Shown in pieces: positions 55,005-63,647 of a stretch of 64,000 bases of DNA. The stretch is from positions 806,001 through 870,000 of the forward strand of contig NZ_AP025497.1 in the NCBI RefSeq assembly GCF_024347535.1. The letters run 5' to 3'. Under the pieces are notes generated by a model, which saw nothing but the letters and a program-made list of their open reading frames with translations, was not told the DNA's origin and did no database searches. This DNA comes from Vibrio kanaloae (GTDB lineage: Bacteria; Pseudomonadota; Gammaproteobacteria; Enterobacterales; Vibrionaceae). Numbering within the stretch: position 1 is the first letter of the stretch; every line of letters begins with the position of its first letter. The translations under genes were made by a program, and so were the position numbers.

Positions 55005-55430
55005 CTAAGCTTTTATGTTGGTTCCCAGGGTAGAGATGGTGTGAGTTTGGCCACCAGCGTTGTACGTCATGCCAACCTTTCCGTGGCTTTGTTGCATCAT
55101 ATTGCTGAGTTTTTTAAAGCTAAGCTGTGCTCGGTTCAGGGCTTCGCCATTAACCAGGTTTGCTTGATGGCAGTCGTGCACGATGGATTTGATTGTCGCG
55201 ACTATTTGAGCAAGTTCAGGATTCTCGGTCAATTCTGAGACATTAGTATGGGCAGAGATTCGTTGATCGGTTGATCTTAGTTGTTCGACAAGGACAACTT
55301 TTTCTTGAGCTATTCGTTCAATATCATTTGATTTTCTGCTGGTGATAGCGGTTTTTTCTGAACTTAAAAGATCAGATAAGGCTTTGGCATTTTGAAGTTG
55401 GAAATTAACTAAGTCTGCGAGTGCCGCCAT
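55005..55430 (-). CDS. flgN: Flagellar chaperone FlgN
   Basis: A 141-residue, mainly helical protein of the FlgN family, the export chaperone for the hook-filament junction proteins FlgK and FlgL. The coiled-coil N-terminal half (QNAKALSDLLSSEKTAITSR, IERIAQEKVVLVEQLRSTDQR) is typical; sequence conservation is low. It is the last gene of flgA-flgM-flgN. Confidence 0.87.
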   Translation of the reverse strand: MAALADLVNFQLQNAKALSDLLSSEKTAITSRKSNDIERIAQEKVVLVEQLRSTDQRISAHTNVSELTENPELAQIVATIKSIVHDCHQANLVNGEALNRAQLSFKKLSNMMQQSHGKVGMTYNAGGQTHTISTLGTNIKA

Positions 55431-55504
55431 AATTTAAACCTGCTGAACTTCTGTGGTAAAAAGTGAAATCTTAAAATAAAGATGACTTCGTACTGAGTCA
55501 TCTA

Positions 55505-55822
55505 TCAAAGGTCTTTTAATTCGTTCTCAAACTTGATCATATTATCAGCCAACTTCTCTGGATCGACCGTATATGAACCGTTTGTAATCGCTTCTTTAAT
55601 CGCTGCTACTTTTGCTGTATCAAAGCTAGGCTGTGCGGCCATGTCTTGGTGCAGTTGACCAATCGCTTTGCTTTGTTGGCTCAAAGAAACCGCGTCTTTG
55701 CTTGCTGGAGATTTAGCTGCAACATCAGAATGAGATGTTTGAGGGCTAGAATCAGAGCGCGCTGCTGATCGGTTAGTGGTCGTTAGGGTATGCCCTGAAC
55801 GTATATTATCAATACCTGCCAT
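55505..55822 (-). CDS. flgM: Anti-sigma-28 factor FlgM
   Basis: FlgM binds and holds sigma-28 (FliA) until the hook is complete and it is secreted. From the ATG at 55822, after AAGG, it has 105 residues: a disordered N-terminus and a sigma-binding C-terminus KVAAIKEAITNGSYTVDPEKLADNMIKFE (seen as AIKEAITNGSYTVDPEKLA). The longer reading (24 more codons) would cover the promoter at 55864-55890, so it is rejected. flgN follows after 74 bases. Confidence 0.92.
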   Translation of the reverse strand: MAGIDNIRSGHTLTTTNRSAARSDSSPQTSHSDVAAKSPASKDAVSLSQQSKAIGQLHQDMAAQPSFDTAKVAAIKEAITNGSYTVDPEKLADNMIKFENELKDL

Positions 55823-55863
55823 CGTTAAGCCTTTTTCTTCAAAAATGGGAACCTGTACAGTCA

Positions 55864-55890
55864 ATATCGACCAAGGGTTCGAATACTTTA
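55864..55890 (-). promoter_or_regulatory. Sigma-28 (FliA) promoter of flgM
   Basis: Minus strand: TAAAGTAT (55883-55890), 11-base spacer, GTCGATAT (55864-55871), against the sigma-28 consensus TAAAGTTT-N11-GCCGATAA. Only two or three mismatches and exact spacing; about 40 bases before the flgM start. It would let flgM be made late. Confidence 0.75.
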
Positions 55891-56003
55891 GCAAATTTTT
55901 AGCTCAATAGTCGAAAAGGGACGCCACACCACTGCCGTTATATTTGGCGTTAAGTGTTGAGAGTCAAATTAGCTAACGATACCGTCACTTTAGAAGTAAA
56001 GAG

Positions 56004-56750
56004 TTAAAAATAAACCGTGACTTCAGACATGCTGGTAACAATACCTTCAATTATACGCTGTGATTTATCATTTTTCACTCTTACTTGATCGCCCATCGAA
56101 CCATCGGTCAATGCTGTACCTTTAGTGGTAATGGTCATGCCACCTTTTACTGCCTGTATGATAACCTTCTCGTTTCGGCAGACGACACAGACATCGCTTC
56201 TTTCGACAACATCGCCTGGGCGTAAGTTCTTTTTCACTTTCGCCCCGATGACTTGCTCTGGAAGTGTAAAGCCTTGACGACGAAATTTGTTTAGGGAGAT
56301 CATGTCTGTGGTGACATCGTATTGGCCGACGATTTCACCTCTTGCGATTAAACGAGTAGTGGTGACGAGTGGTACTGACATCGAAATACGTACCGGGACA
56401 TAAACTCGCCACTCATCAGGGATACATTGCACTAAAACCGTAATACTGCTGCGGGTATTGGTAGTCGTCGAGGCGCTGGTTTCAAGTGGGATAGGGCAGT
56501 CTGTTGCTTTGATTCTTGAATCAACATTTGCTGAATTTACAAAGAGTTCGCCACCTTGTGGTTGCTCAACGGTATCAAGGATGTGTTGCTCTGCCGCAGA
56601 CTGAATCATTTCAATTTGTTCTGGAGTCGCAGCTTGTATAAAAAAACTAAACAATATTGATAAAATGCCGATAAACTTAACGACAGTTTTAAAAGTAGCT
56701 CTACACATTGCTATGGAAAAAGCAGGCAGATTTGTTTTACGATTCGTCAT
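56004..56750 (-). CDS. flgA: Flagellar P-ring chaperone FlgA
   Basis: A 248-residue periplasmic protein with a signal anchor (ILSILFSFFIQAA) and the C-terminal SAF domain (LIARGEIVGQYDVTTDMISL, LRPGDVVERSDV, GMTITTKGTALTDGSMGDQVRVKN split). FlgA assists FlgI assembly into the P ring. The ATG at 56750 follows AGAGA; one at 56708 has no ribosome site. It is divergent from cheV. Confidence 0.9.
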   Translation of the reverse strand: MTNRKTNLPAFSIAMCRATFKTVVKFIGILSILFSFFIQAATPEQIEMIQSAAEQHILDTVEQPQGGELFVNSANVDSRIKATDCPIPLETSASTTTNTRSSITVLVQCIPDEWRVYVPVRISMSVPLVTTTRLIARGEIVGQYDVTTDMISLNKFRRQGFTLPEQVIGAKVKKNLRPGDVVERSDVCVVCRNEKVIIQAVKGGMTITTKGTALTDGSMGDQVRVKNDKSQRIIEGIVTSMSEVTVYF

Positions 56751-56828
56751 TCTGTTTCTCTAGTAGTTCGTAGCTTGCAGTAGACTAACACTTTTTTATC
56801 CAAAAAAGTTTGATATGGAGATGAGCTC

Positions 56829-57755
56829 ATGACGGGTATTCTTGATTCAGTGAATCAGCGTACGCAACTCGTCGGTCAAAACCGATTAGAATTACTAACC
56901 TTTCGCCTAATGGGGCGTCAGCGTTACGGCATTAATGTCTTTAAAGTAAAAGAAGTGCTTCAATGCCCTAAGCTGACAAAGATGCCAAACTTAAACCCAC
57001 TAGTTAAAGGTGTAGCGCACATTCGTGGTCAGACGATCTCTGTTATCGATTTGAGCTTAGCGACTGGTGGCCGTCCTACAACGGATGTTGAAAAGTGTTT
57101 TGTGGTTATCTCTGAGTTTAACCGAACCATTCAGGGATTCTTGGTCAGCTCAGTAGAGCGCATTATTAACATGCATTGGGAATCTATTCTTCCGCCGCCG
57201 GATGGGGCGGGTAGAGCAAACTACTTGACCGCGGTAACCAATATTGATAATGAATTGGTAGAAATTCTTGATGTTGAAAAGATCCTTGCGGAAATTTCGC
57301 CTGTTGATGAAACAATGGACAGTAAAATTGCTGAAGATATTGCGAAAGTAGAGCAAGAGAAACCATTAGTTCGCCGTATCTTGATTGCTGATGATTCAAC
57401 GGTGGCTCGTAAGCAGGTTCAGCGTGCTATTGAGTCGATTGGTTTTGAAGTTATCTCGGTGAAGGATGGTAAAGAAGCCTATGAGAAGCTAGTACAGATG
57501 TCATCAGAAGGCAGTATTTACGATCAAATCTCATTGGTTATTTCTGATATTGAAATGCCAGAGATGGATGGCTATACGCTAACCGCCGAGATTCGACGTC
57601 ACGCTGAACTTAAAGATCTATACGTAATTTTACACTCTTCACTGAGTGGTGTATTTAACCAAGCTATGGTTGAGCGCGTGGGGGCTAACTCTTTCATCGC
57701 TAAATTCAATCCTGATGAGCTTGGTGCAGCAGTTAAAGCTGCGTTAACTAACTAA
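56829..57755 (+). CDS. cheV: Chemotaxis protein CheV
   Basis: A 308-residue two-domain coupling protein: CheW-like domain (25-160, IRGQTISVIDLSLATGG) and C-terminal receiver (RRILIADDSTVARKQVQ, acceptor Asp in VISDIEMPEMDG). It links receptors to CheA and adapts by phosphorylation. It is followed 11 bases later by cheR, the usual pair beside the flg genes in Vibrio. Confidence 0.94.
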   Translation: MTGILDSVNQRTQLVGQNRLELLTFRLMGRQRYGINVFKVKEVLQCPKLTKMPNLNPLVKGVAHIRGQTISVIDLSLATGGRPTTDVEKCFVVISEFNRTIQGFLVSSVERIINMHWESILPPPDGAGRANYLTAVTNIDNELVEILDVEKILAEISPVDETMDSKIAEDIAKVEQEKPLVRRILIADDSTVARKQVQRAIESIGFEVISVKDGKEAYEKLVQMSSEGSIYDQISLVISDIEMPEMDGYTLTAEIRRHAELKDLYVILHSSLSGVFNQAMVERVGANSFIAKFNPDELGAAVKAALTN

Positions 57756-57766
57756 AAGAGACATTA

Positions 57767-58594
57767 ATGACTGCTATAACAATAAGTGATCAAGAGTATC
57801 GCGATTTCAGCCGTTTCTTAGAATCTCAATGTGGCATTGTATTAGGTGACAGCAAACAATATTTGGTGCGCAGTCGTCTAAGCCCATTAGTAGCGAAGTT
57901 TAATTTGACTTCGTTATCTGATCTATTGAAGGACGTAGTAACAGGTCGAAACCGTGAACTGCGTGTGGCTGCAGTCGATGCCATGACGACAAACGAGACA
58001 CTTTGGTTCCGTGATACTTACCCGTTTGCTGTGCTTGCGGATAAACTTCTACCGGAAATAGCGGCAAATAAACGTCCTATTAAGATTTGGTCAGCGGCCA
58101 GTTCTTCAGGCCAAGAAGCATACTCAATGGCTATGACGATTCTTGAAACTCAAGCTCGTAAGCCAGGTATGCTGCCGAACGTATCGATCACGGGAACGGA
58201 TATATCAGCAAGTATGTTGGATATGTGTCGCACAGGCGCATATGACAATTTGGCGTTAGGTCGGGGCCTTTCTCCTGAGCGTCGCCGTACCTTCTTTGAA
58301 GATGCGGGCGATGGCCGTATGAAAGTGAAAGATAACGTAAAGCGCATGGTGAACTTCCGTCCTCAAAATTTAATGGAAAGCTATGCATTGTTAGGCAAGT
58401 TCGACATTATTTTTTGTCGTAACGTGTTGATTTACTTCTCGCCTGAAATGAAGTCAAAGGTACTTAACCAGATGGCAAACAGCCTGAACCCTGGTGGTTA
58501 CCTGTTATTGGGGGCGTCTGAATCGTTAACAGGCTTAACGGATCGTTTTGAAATGGTTCGTTGTAATCCAGGCATCATCTACAAATTAAAGTAA
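57767..58594 (+). CDS. cheR: Chemotaxis methyltransferase CheR
   Basis: A 275-residue SAM-dependent enzyme that methylates glutamates of chemoreceptors. It shows the N-terminal helical domain, ETLWFRDTYPF, SAM-site IWSAASSSGQEAYSMA, FCRNVLIYFSPEMKSKVL and a C-terminal GYLLLGASESLTGLTDRFEM. A terminator follows at 58637. Confidence 0.95.
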   Translation: MTAITISDQEYRDFSRFLESQCGIVLGDSKQYLVRSRLSPLVAKFNLTSLSDLLKDVVTGRNRELRVAAVDAMTTNETLWFRDTYPFAVLADKLLPEIAANKRPIKIWSAASSSGQEAYSMAMTILETQARKPGMLPNVSITGTDISASMLDMCRTGAYDNLALGRGLSPERRRTFFEDAGDGRMKVKDNVKRMVNFRPQNLMESYALLGKFDIIFCRNVLIYFSPEMKSKVLNQMANSLNPGGYLLLGASESLTGLTDRFEMVRCNPGIIYKLK

Positions 58595-58636
58595 TGGTTG
58601 GCACCAGAATAAGGTGCGGCGTTACTGTTTAATTTC

Positions 58637-58667
58637 AAAACCCAGCCAAGTGCTGGGTTTTCTTTTT
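58637..58667 (+). terminator. Terminator after cheR
   Basis: AAAACCCAGC / GCTGGGTTT stem followed by a T-rich tail, between cheR and the flgB promoter. Confidence 0.8.
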
Positions 58668-58720
58668 CCTGTTTAATCTATATCTTTAAGTCAGAGTGAC
58701 ATTCCAATTTACTCTATTTT

Positions 58721-58737
58721 TTGGCTTGTATATTGCA
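58721..58737 (+). promoter_or_regulatory. Sigma-54 promoter of flgBCDE
   Basis: TTGGCTTGTATATTGCA: GG at -24 and GC at -12 in exact register, 113 bases before flgB. Vibrio flg class III genes are FlrC/sigma-54 dependent, which agrees. Confidence 0.8.
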
Positions 58738-58849
58738 AGTTTACCCACGAGTAACCTGTGAAAGTATTGATAGACCACTTTGTTTTAAAAGTTGGTATAT
58801 ATATTGCTTTGGTTATTTCATAACAGTCAGTTCTTGAGTTGAGGTTTAC

Positions 58850-59245
58850 ATGGCTATTTCTTTTGACAATGCTTTAGGCATTCACCAGCACACAGTTGGT
58901 GTACGTGAGCGTAACGCTGAGGTGCTTTCCACCAATATCGCGCAAGCGAACACGCCTGGGTATAAGGCAAAGGGATTAGACTTTGAGAAATCACTGCAAG
59001 CGGCAAGTTCTGGGGCAAGCATTGGTCTTAGCCGCACAGATGGTCGGCACATTTCTGCCTCAACAACGGTGAACGGGGAAACGAAGTATCGAATTCCTAC
59101 CCAACCTGATACAGGAGATGGCAATACGGTTGATTTGGATTTGGAAAGAAACCTTTTCATGCAAAACCAAATTAGGCATCAAGCCTCTCTCGACTTCCTA
59201 GGAAGTAAGTTCAAGAATTTAACGAAAGCGATTAAAGGGGAATAA
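58850..59245 (+). CDS. flgB: Flagellar proximal rod protein FlgB
   Basis: A 131-residue rod protein with the N-terminal motif VLSTNIAQANTPGYKAKGLDF (seen as ANTPGYKAKG) and C-terminal RNLFMQNQIRHQASLDFLGSKF. First gene of the hook-basal-body operon; flgC follows after four bases. Confidence 0.95.
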   Translation: MAISFDNALGIHQHTVGVRERNAEVLSTNIAQANTPGYKAKGLDFEKSLQAASSGASIGLSRTDGRHISASTTVNGETKYRIPTQPDTGDGNTVDLDLERNLFMQNQIRHQASLDFLGSKFKNLTKAIKGE

Positions 59246-59249
59246 TTAG

Positions 59250-59663
59250 ATGAGCTTATTTAATGTATTCAATGTGACTGGTTCTGCGATGAGTGCTGAA
59301 TCTGTTCGTCTAAATACGACCTCGAGCAACCTGGCGAACGCAGATAGTGTAAGTAGTTCTGCTAAAGAAACTTACAAAGCTCGTCACGCCGTGTTCGGCG
59401 CTGAGTTAAATAAAGCACGCAACAGTGGTCACACTGTGCCTGTGAAAGTATTAGGTATTGTGGAAAGCGATAAGCCGCTGAGCGCGGAGTACAACCCGGA
59501 TCACCCATTAGCGAATAACGAGGGCTATATTTACAAGCCTAACGTGAACGTTATGGAAGAAATGGCGAACATGATTTCGGCATCACGTGCGTACCAAACA
59601 AACGTACAGGTTGCTGACTCTAGTAAACAAATGCTGCTGCGTACGCTGCAGATGGGTCAATAA
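59250..59663 (+). CDS. flgC: Flagellar proximal rod protein FlgC
   Basis: 137 residues: SLFNVFNVTGSAMSAESVRL, LNTTSSNLANADS, and the C-terminal NVNVMEEMANMISASRAYQT shared by rod and hook proteins. Tightly linked to flgB and flgD. Confidence 0.96.
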   Translation: MSLFNVFNVTGSAMSAESVRLNTTSSNLANADSVSSSAKETYKARHAVFGAELNKARNSGHTVPVKVLGIVESDKPLSAEYNPDHPLANNEGYIYKPNVNVMEEMANMISASRAYQTNVQVADSSKQMLLRTLQMGQ

Positions 59664-59666
59664 GGA

Positions 59667-59675
59667 TAAGGAGGT
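59667..59675 (+). promoter_or_regulatory. Full-match Shine-Dalgarno of flgD
   Basis: TAAGGAGGT five bases before the flgD ATG is a perfect match to the 16S rRNA end, stronger than for the neighbouring flg genes; it favours high scaffold output. Confidence 0.85.
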
Positions 59676-59680
59676 AGCAC

Positions 59681-60394
59681 ATGGCTGGAATCAACAACAA
59701 TGTTGGTCAAAGCGGCTTGTCCTATGTTGACCAGCTGAAGAGTCTTCAAGATGGCGCTAAGAAGCCCGATGAAACAACAGGTAAGCAGGATCTTAAACAA
59801 GAAGATTTCTTATCTTTGTTGACTAAGCAACTAGCACAACAAGACCCTTTTAAGCCGGTTAGCAATGACCAGATGATTGCGCAAATGGCTTCATTTGCGA
59901 CCGTAGATGGCATTGGCAAAATGAATACACAGTTTGAAAGCTTGAATTCATCAATGACCTCTAACCAAGCACTGCAGGCATCCTCTTTGGTTGGCCGTGA
60001 TGTATTGGTTCCTGGTGCGGCAGGTGTGAAACCCGGTGATGGCGGTATGGCGGCAATGGTTAAACTTCCTCAGGCAATGGACAATGTAATGGTCCGTGTT
60101 GAGAACGAAGTAGGCCAATTGGTTCGCACTTTTGATATCGGCTCTAAACCATCAGGTGATACACGTGTTGAATGGGACGGAAAAGACGAAGACGGTAACC
60201 CATTGCCGGCCGGTAAGTACAACGTGAAAGCGTCGGGTTTATTGGATGGCGAGAGTACAGAGTTCCAGGTGTCGAGTTATGCGAACGTGAACAGTGTGCT
60301 TCTTGGTAAGGGTGATGGCAACGTACTACTCAATCTGGCTGGTTTTACATCGCCAGTACGACTTGCTGAAGTACTAGAAGTTGGTAAAGCGTAG
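59681..60394 (+). CDS. flgD: Hook capping/scaffold protein FlgD
   Basis: 237 residues: the family core DFLSLLTKQLAQQDPFKPVS and MIAQMASFATVDGI, then a tudor-like and Ig-like domain (VEWDGKDEDGNPLPAGKY). FlgD caps the growing hook and is later lost. It lies between flgC and flgE in the usual order. Confidence 0.95.
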   Translation: MAGINNNVGQSGLSYVDQLKSLQDGAKKPDETTGKQDLKQEDFLSLLTKQLAQQDPFKPVSNDQMIAQMASFATVDGIGKMNTQFESLNSSMTSNQALQASSLVGRDVLVPGAAGVKPGDGGMAAMVKLPQAMDNVMVRVENEVGQLVRTFDIGSKPSGDTRVEWDGKDEDGNPLPAGKYNVKASGLLDGESTEFQVSSYANVNSVLLGKGDGNVLLNLAGFTSPVRLAEVLEVGKA

Positions 60395-60443
60395 CTTTTT
60401 GCAAAGTGACTATGCTAGCTAGATAGATTAGGAGAATATTGGA

Positions 60444-61748
60444 ATGTCATATGTAGCTTTAAGCGGTCTGTCCGCTGCACAATTAGACCTGAATACAACC
60501 AGTAACAACATTGCGAACTCAAACACATTTGGCTTTAAAGAGTCTCGTGCCGAGTTTGGTGATGTTTATTCAAACTCGTTGTTCACTAACGCAAAAACGG
60601 CGGCAGGCGGCGGTGCGCAAGCTAGCCAAGTGGCGCAACAGTTCCATGAAGGTTCAAGTATTTATACGAATAACCCAATGGATTTGCGTATCAGTGGTAC
60701 AGGTTTCTTTGCCGTATCGAAAGACCGCATGGTACCAGAGATCAATGAACTAACGCGTAATGGTGCATTTCACCTAAACAAAGACAACTACATGGTTACA
60801 GCTAATGATGAGTTTCTTTTGGGTTATGATGTCGATCCTAATTCGGGTGAAGTTCTTTCTTACGCGCCAAAGCCTCTCGACATTCCTGCTGAGTTTGGTA
60901 AGCCAAAACAGACAGAAAACATTGAAGTAGGGGTTAACCTGCCTGCAAATGGTGATCTTAAAGATCCGGCTGCATTTAACTTCGAAGATGCGGACACCTA
61001 TAACCGTGCGACATCTTCGACGGTATACGATTCTATGGGTCAGTCTTACAAGTTAACGACTTACTACCTCAAAGATCAGACTCAACCAAACACTTGGCAG
61101 ACGTACTACACCATGTCAGATGAGAACGGCGAAAAGCCGGTAAACATTACAGGTGGTGATGCGACGAATGCACAAGGTCATGTTGGCCATACAATGAAGT
61201 TCAACAATGACGGTACGTTAGCAAGCCTGAACAATGGTCAGCCAATTAATTCTGATCCATTAGGTGCTGGTGCGAACCCTGTTGATTTAAATGGTGCCGA
61301 TCCAACGCAAGTACTTAAGTTCGGTCTCGATTCTTCAACTCAGTTTGCTGCACCGTTTGAATTGACTAAGTTTGATGAAGATGGCGCGACAACAGGTTTC
61401 TTAACCAAAATCGATTTCGATGAGTACGGCAGTGTTCTAGGTACTTACTCAAATGGTGAAAACGTGATGCTTGGCCGTGTAGGTCTGGTTCGTGTACCTA
61501 ATGAGCAAGGTTTAGATAAGAAAGGCGGTACTCAGTGGGATTCTACTAACAACTCTGGTGATAAAATCTGGGGTGAATCGAATAAAGGTTCATTTGGTGG
61601 GATTAACAACGGCTCGCTAGAGCAATCGAATATCGACATGACGCAAGAGTTAGTTGACTTGATTTCTGCTCAACGTAACTTCCAAGCGAACTCTCGTTCT
61701 CTAGAAGTACATAACCAACTACAGCAAAATATTCTGCAAATTCGTTAA
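60444..61748 (+). CDS. flgE: Flagellar hook protein FlgE
   Basis: 434 residues with the N-terminal LSGLSAAQLDLNTTSNNIAN and ANSNTFGFKESRAEFGDVYS motifs and the C-terminal LVDLISAQRNFQANSRSLEV. It builds the universal joint. A weak terminator and a new sigma-54 promoter follow. Confidence 0.96.
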   Translation: MSYVALSGLSAAQLDLNTTSNNIANSNTFGFKESRAEFGDVYSNSLFTNAKTAAGGGAQASQVAQQFHEGSSIYTNNPMDLRISGTGFFAVSKDRMVPEINELTRNGAFHLNKDNYMVTANDEFLLGYDVDPNSGEVLSYAPKPLDIPAEFGKPKQTENIEVGVNLPANGDLKDPAAFNFEDADTYNRATSSTVYDSMGQSYKLTTYYLKDQTQPNTWQTYYTMSDENGEKPVNITGGDATNAQGHVGHTMKFNNDGTLASLNNGQPINSDPLGAGANPVDLNGADPTQVLKFGLDSSTQFAAPFELTKFDEDGATTGFLTKIDFDEYGSVLGTYSNGENVMLGRVGLVRVPNEQGLDKKGGTQWDSTNNSGDKIWGESNKGSFGGINNGSLEQSNIDMTQELVDLISAQRNFQANSRSLEVHNQLQQNILQIR

Positions 61749-61777
61749 TCGTTTTTATAGAGTCTAAGTTATCTGAG

Positions 61778-61812
61778 AATACCCAATTTAATGTTATTGA
61801 ATTGGGTATTGT
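61778..61812 (+). terminator. Terminator-like hairpin after flgE
   Basis: AATACCCAATT / AATTGGGTATT stem with an 11-base loop. The T tail is poor, so it may only attenuate readthrough. Confidence 0.55.
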
Positions 61813-61949
61813 TGCTTGCCTTACTATTTGCCACTCCTATTGCCGCCCGGTAGTGCCACTGGCAACAATTCTTCCTGAGTGACCCTTTAATGCTCACCTT
61901 CTTTGTTTGTTTTATTTCTAAATTGCTGATAAATAACAAGTAAAAATAC

Positions 61950-61965
61950 TGGCACAGAGTTTGCT
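61950..61965 (+). promoter_or_regulatory. Sigma-54 promoter of flgF
   Basis: TGGCACAGAGTTTGCT matches the consensus TGGCAC-N5-TTGCT with exact spacing, 37 bases before flgF. Confidence 0.88.
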
Positions 61966-62001
61966 TTATTAGTCACAGAAGATGATTTTTGGAGCAAAAT
62001 T

Positions 62002-62751
62002 ATGGATCGTGCCCTGTTTCTTGCCATGAGTGGCGCCAAGCAAAATATGCAAGCTTTGCAGTTGCGTTCAAACAACCTTGCCAACGTAAGTACCACGGGT
62101 TTCCGTGCTGATTTAGCACAAGCTCGTTCAATGCAAGCGTATGGCGAAGGCATGCCTACTCGTGTTTTCAGTATGACAGAGCGCCCGGGTCATAATTTCG
62201 CGCAAGGTAGCGTGGTCACCACTGGTCGAGATCTAGACGTCACCATTCAAGGTGATGGTTGGATTTCAGTTATGGACAACACTGGCCGTGAAGGTTTAAC
62301 ACGTAACGGTAACCTACGGGTTGACCAAAACGGTTTGCTAACCAACGCAAGTGGCCATTTAGTGCTTGGTGAAAACGACGCACCAATCACGCTGCCAATC
62401 CCAATCAGTAAAGTAGAAATTGGTACAGATGGTACGATCTCAGTCATTCCTCAAGGCGCTCCAGCTGAAGAATTGGCCGTAGTTGATCGTATTAAGCTTG
62501 TACGTCCAGATAACCAAAGTTTGTTTAAAGATACGAATGGTCTATTCCGTTCGAAAAACCCAGATCAGGCATACGAAGCGGATGCAGCGGTAACGTTGCT
62601 AAAAGGTGCTATCGAAGGCAGTAACGTAAATGCTGTCGGTGAAATGACCAGTTTGATTGACTTACAACGTCAGTTTGAAATGCAGGTCAAGATGATGAGT
62701 ACGGCAGAGGAAATGGACAAGTCGTCTGATTCACTGCTTCGTATGAGCTAA
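62002..62751 (+). CDS. flgF: Flagellar proximal rod protein FlgF
   Basis: 249 residues with LRSNNLANVSTTGFRADLAQ at the start, the DVTIQGDGWISVMD motif in the middle and SLIDLQRQFEMQVKMMS at the end. First gene of the flgF-G-H unit; flgG follows after 21 bases. Confidence 0.95.
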   Translation: MDRALFLAMSGAKQNMQALQLRSNNLANVSTTGFRADLAQARSMQAYGEGMPTRVFSMTERPGHNFAQGSVVTTGRDLDVTIQGDGWISVMDNTGREGLTRNGNLRVDQNGLLTNASGHLVLGENDAPITLPIPISKVEIGTDGTISVIPQGAPAEELAVVDRIKLVRPDNQSLFKDTNGLFRSKNPDQAYEADAAVTLLKGAIEGSNVNAVGEMTSLIDLQRQFEMQVKMMSTAEEMDKSSDSLLRMS

Positions 62752-62772
62752 TAGAATTTAAAGGAATTTGCT

Positions 62773-63561
62773 ATGCATCCAGCATTATGGGTAAGTAAAA
62801 CAGGTTTAGACGCCCAACAAACCAATATCTCAACGATTTCGAACAACCTTGCCAACGCCTCGACCATTGGTTTTAAAAAGAGCCGCGCGGTATTTGAAGA
62901 TCTGTTTTATCAGAACATCAACCAACCGGGTGGCCAATCGTCTCAGAACACTGAGTTGCCAAGTGGTTTGATGTTGGGTGCTGGTTCTAAGGTAGTAGCA
63001 ACTCAAAAAGTTCACACTCACGGTAACGCGCAAACGACATCGAACAGCCTAGATATGATGATCGAAGGTGACGGCTTCTTCCAAGTTGAAATGCCAGACG
63101 GTGAGACAGGTTATAGCCGTAATGGTCAGTTCACACTGAACGGTGACGGTGCGATTGTAACATCGGGTCAGGGTTACCCGCTACAACCTGAAATCGTGAT
63201 TCCTGAAGACGCGATCTCGGTGACAGTAGGCAACGATGGTGAAGTTTCGGTTCGTCTGCGCGGTGAGCAAAACAACGTCGTAGTTGGCCAAATCACCATT
63301 ACTGACTTCGTGAACCCCGGTGGTTTAGAGCCAGTCGGTCAAAACCTTTACTTGCCGACAGGTGCGAGTGGCGACCCACAAGAAGGTGTTCCGGGTTTTG
63401 ATGGCTTGGGTAACATCCGCCAGTCGATGCTAGAAACATCGAACGTAAACGTAACCGAAGAGCTAGTGAATATGATCGAAGCTCAACGTGTTTACGAAAT
63501 GAACTCGAAAGTTATCTCGTCGGTAGACAAGATGATGAGCTTTGTTAACCAACAGCTGTAA
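62773..63561 (+). CDS. flgG: Flagellar distal rod protein FlgG
   Basis: 262 residues: MHPALWVSKTGLDAQQTNIS, NNLANASTIGFKKSRAVFED, the IEGDGFFQVEMPDG domain and C-terminal VNMIEAQRVYEMNSKVISSV. It makes the distal drive-shaft. Confidence 0.96.
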   Translation: MHPALWVSKTGLDAQQTNISTISNNLANASTIGFKKSRAVFEDLFYQNINQPGGQSSQNTELPSGLMLGAGSKVVATQKVHTHGNAQTTSNSLDMMIEGDGFFQVEMPDGETGYSRNGQFTLNGDGAIVTSGQGYPLQPEIVIPEDAISVTVGNDGEVSVRLRGEQNNVVVGQITITDFVNPGGLEPVGQNLYLPTGASGDPQEGVPGFDGLGNIRQSMLETSNVNVTEELVNMIEAQRVYEMNSKVISSVDKMMSFVNQQL

Positions 63562-63647
63562 TTGGTTATTTGTCGCTGACTTGTTTCGCACTCATTGACG
63601 TGTGTCACGACTTACTATTTACAACGGCCAACTAAGAGTATATCGCC

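Noticed and set aside
55823..55894. 24-residue N-terminal extension of FlgM
   Set aside because: It runs into the sigma-28 promoter and the AAGG site favours the later ATG.
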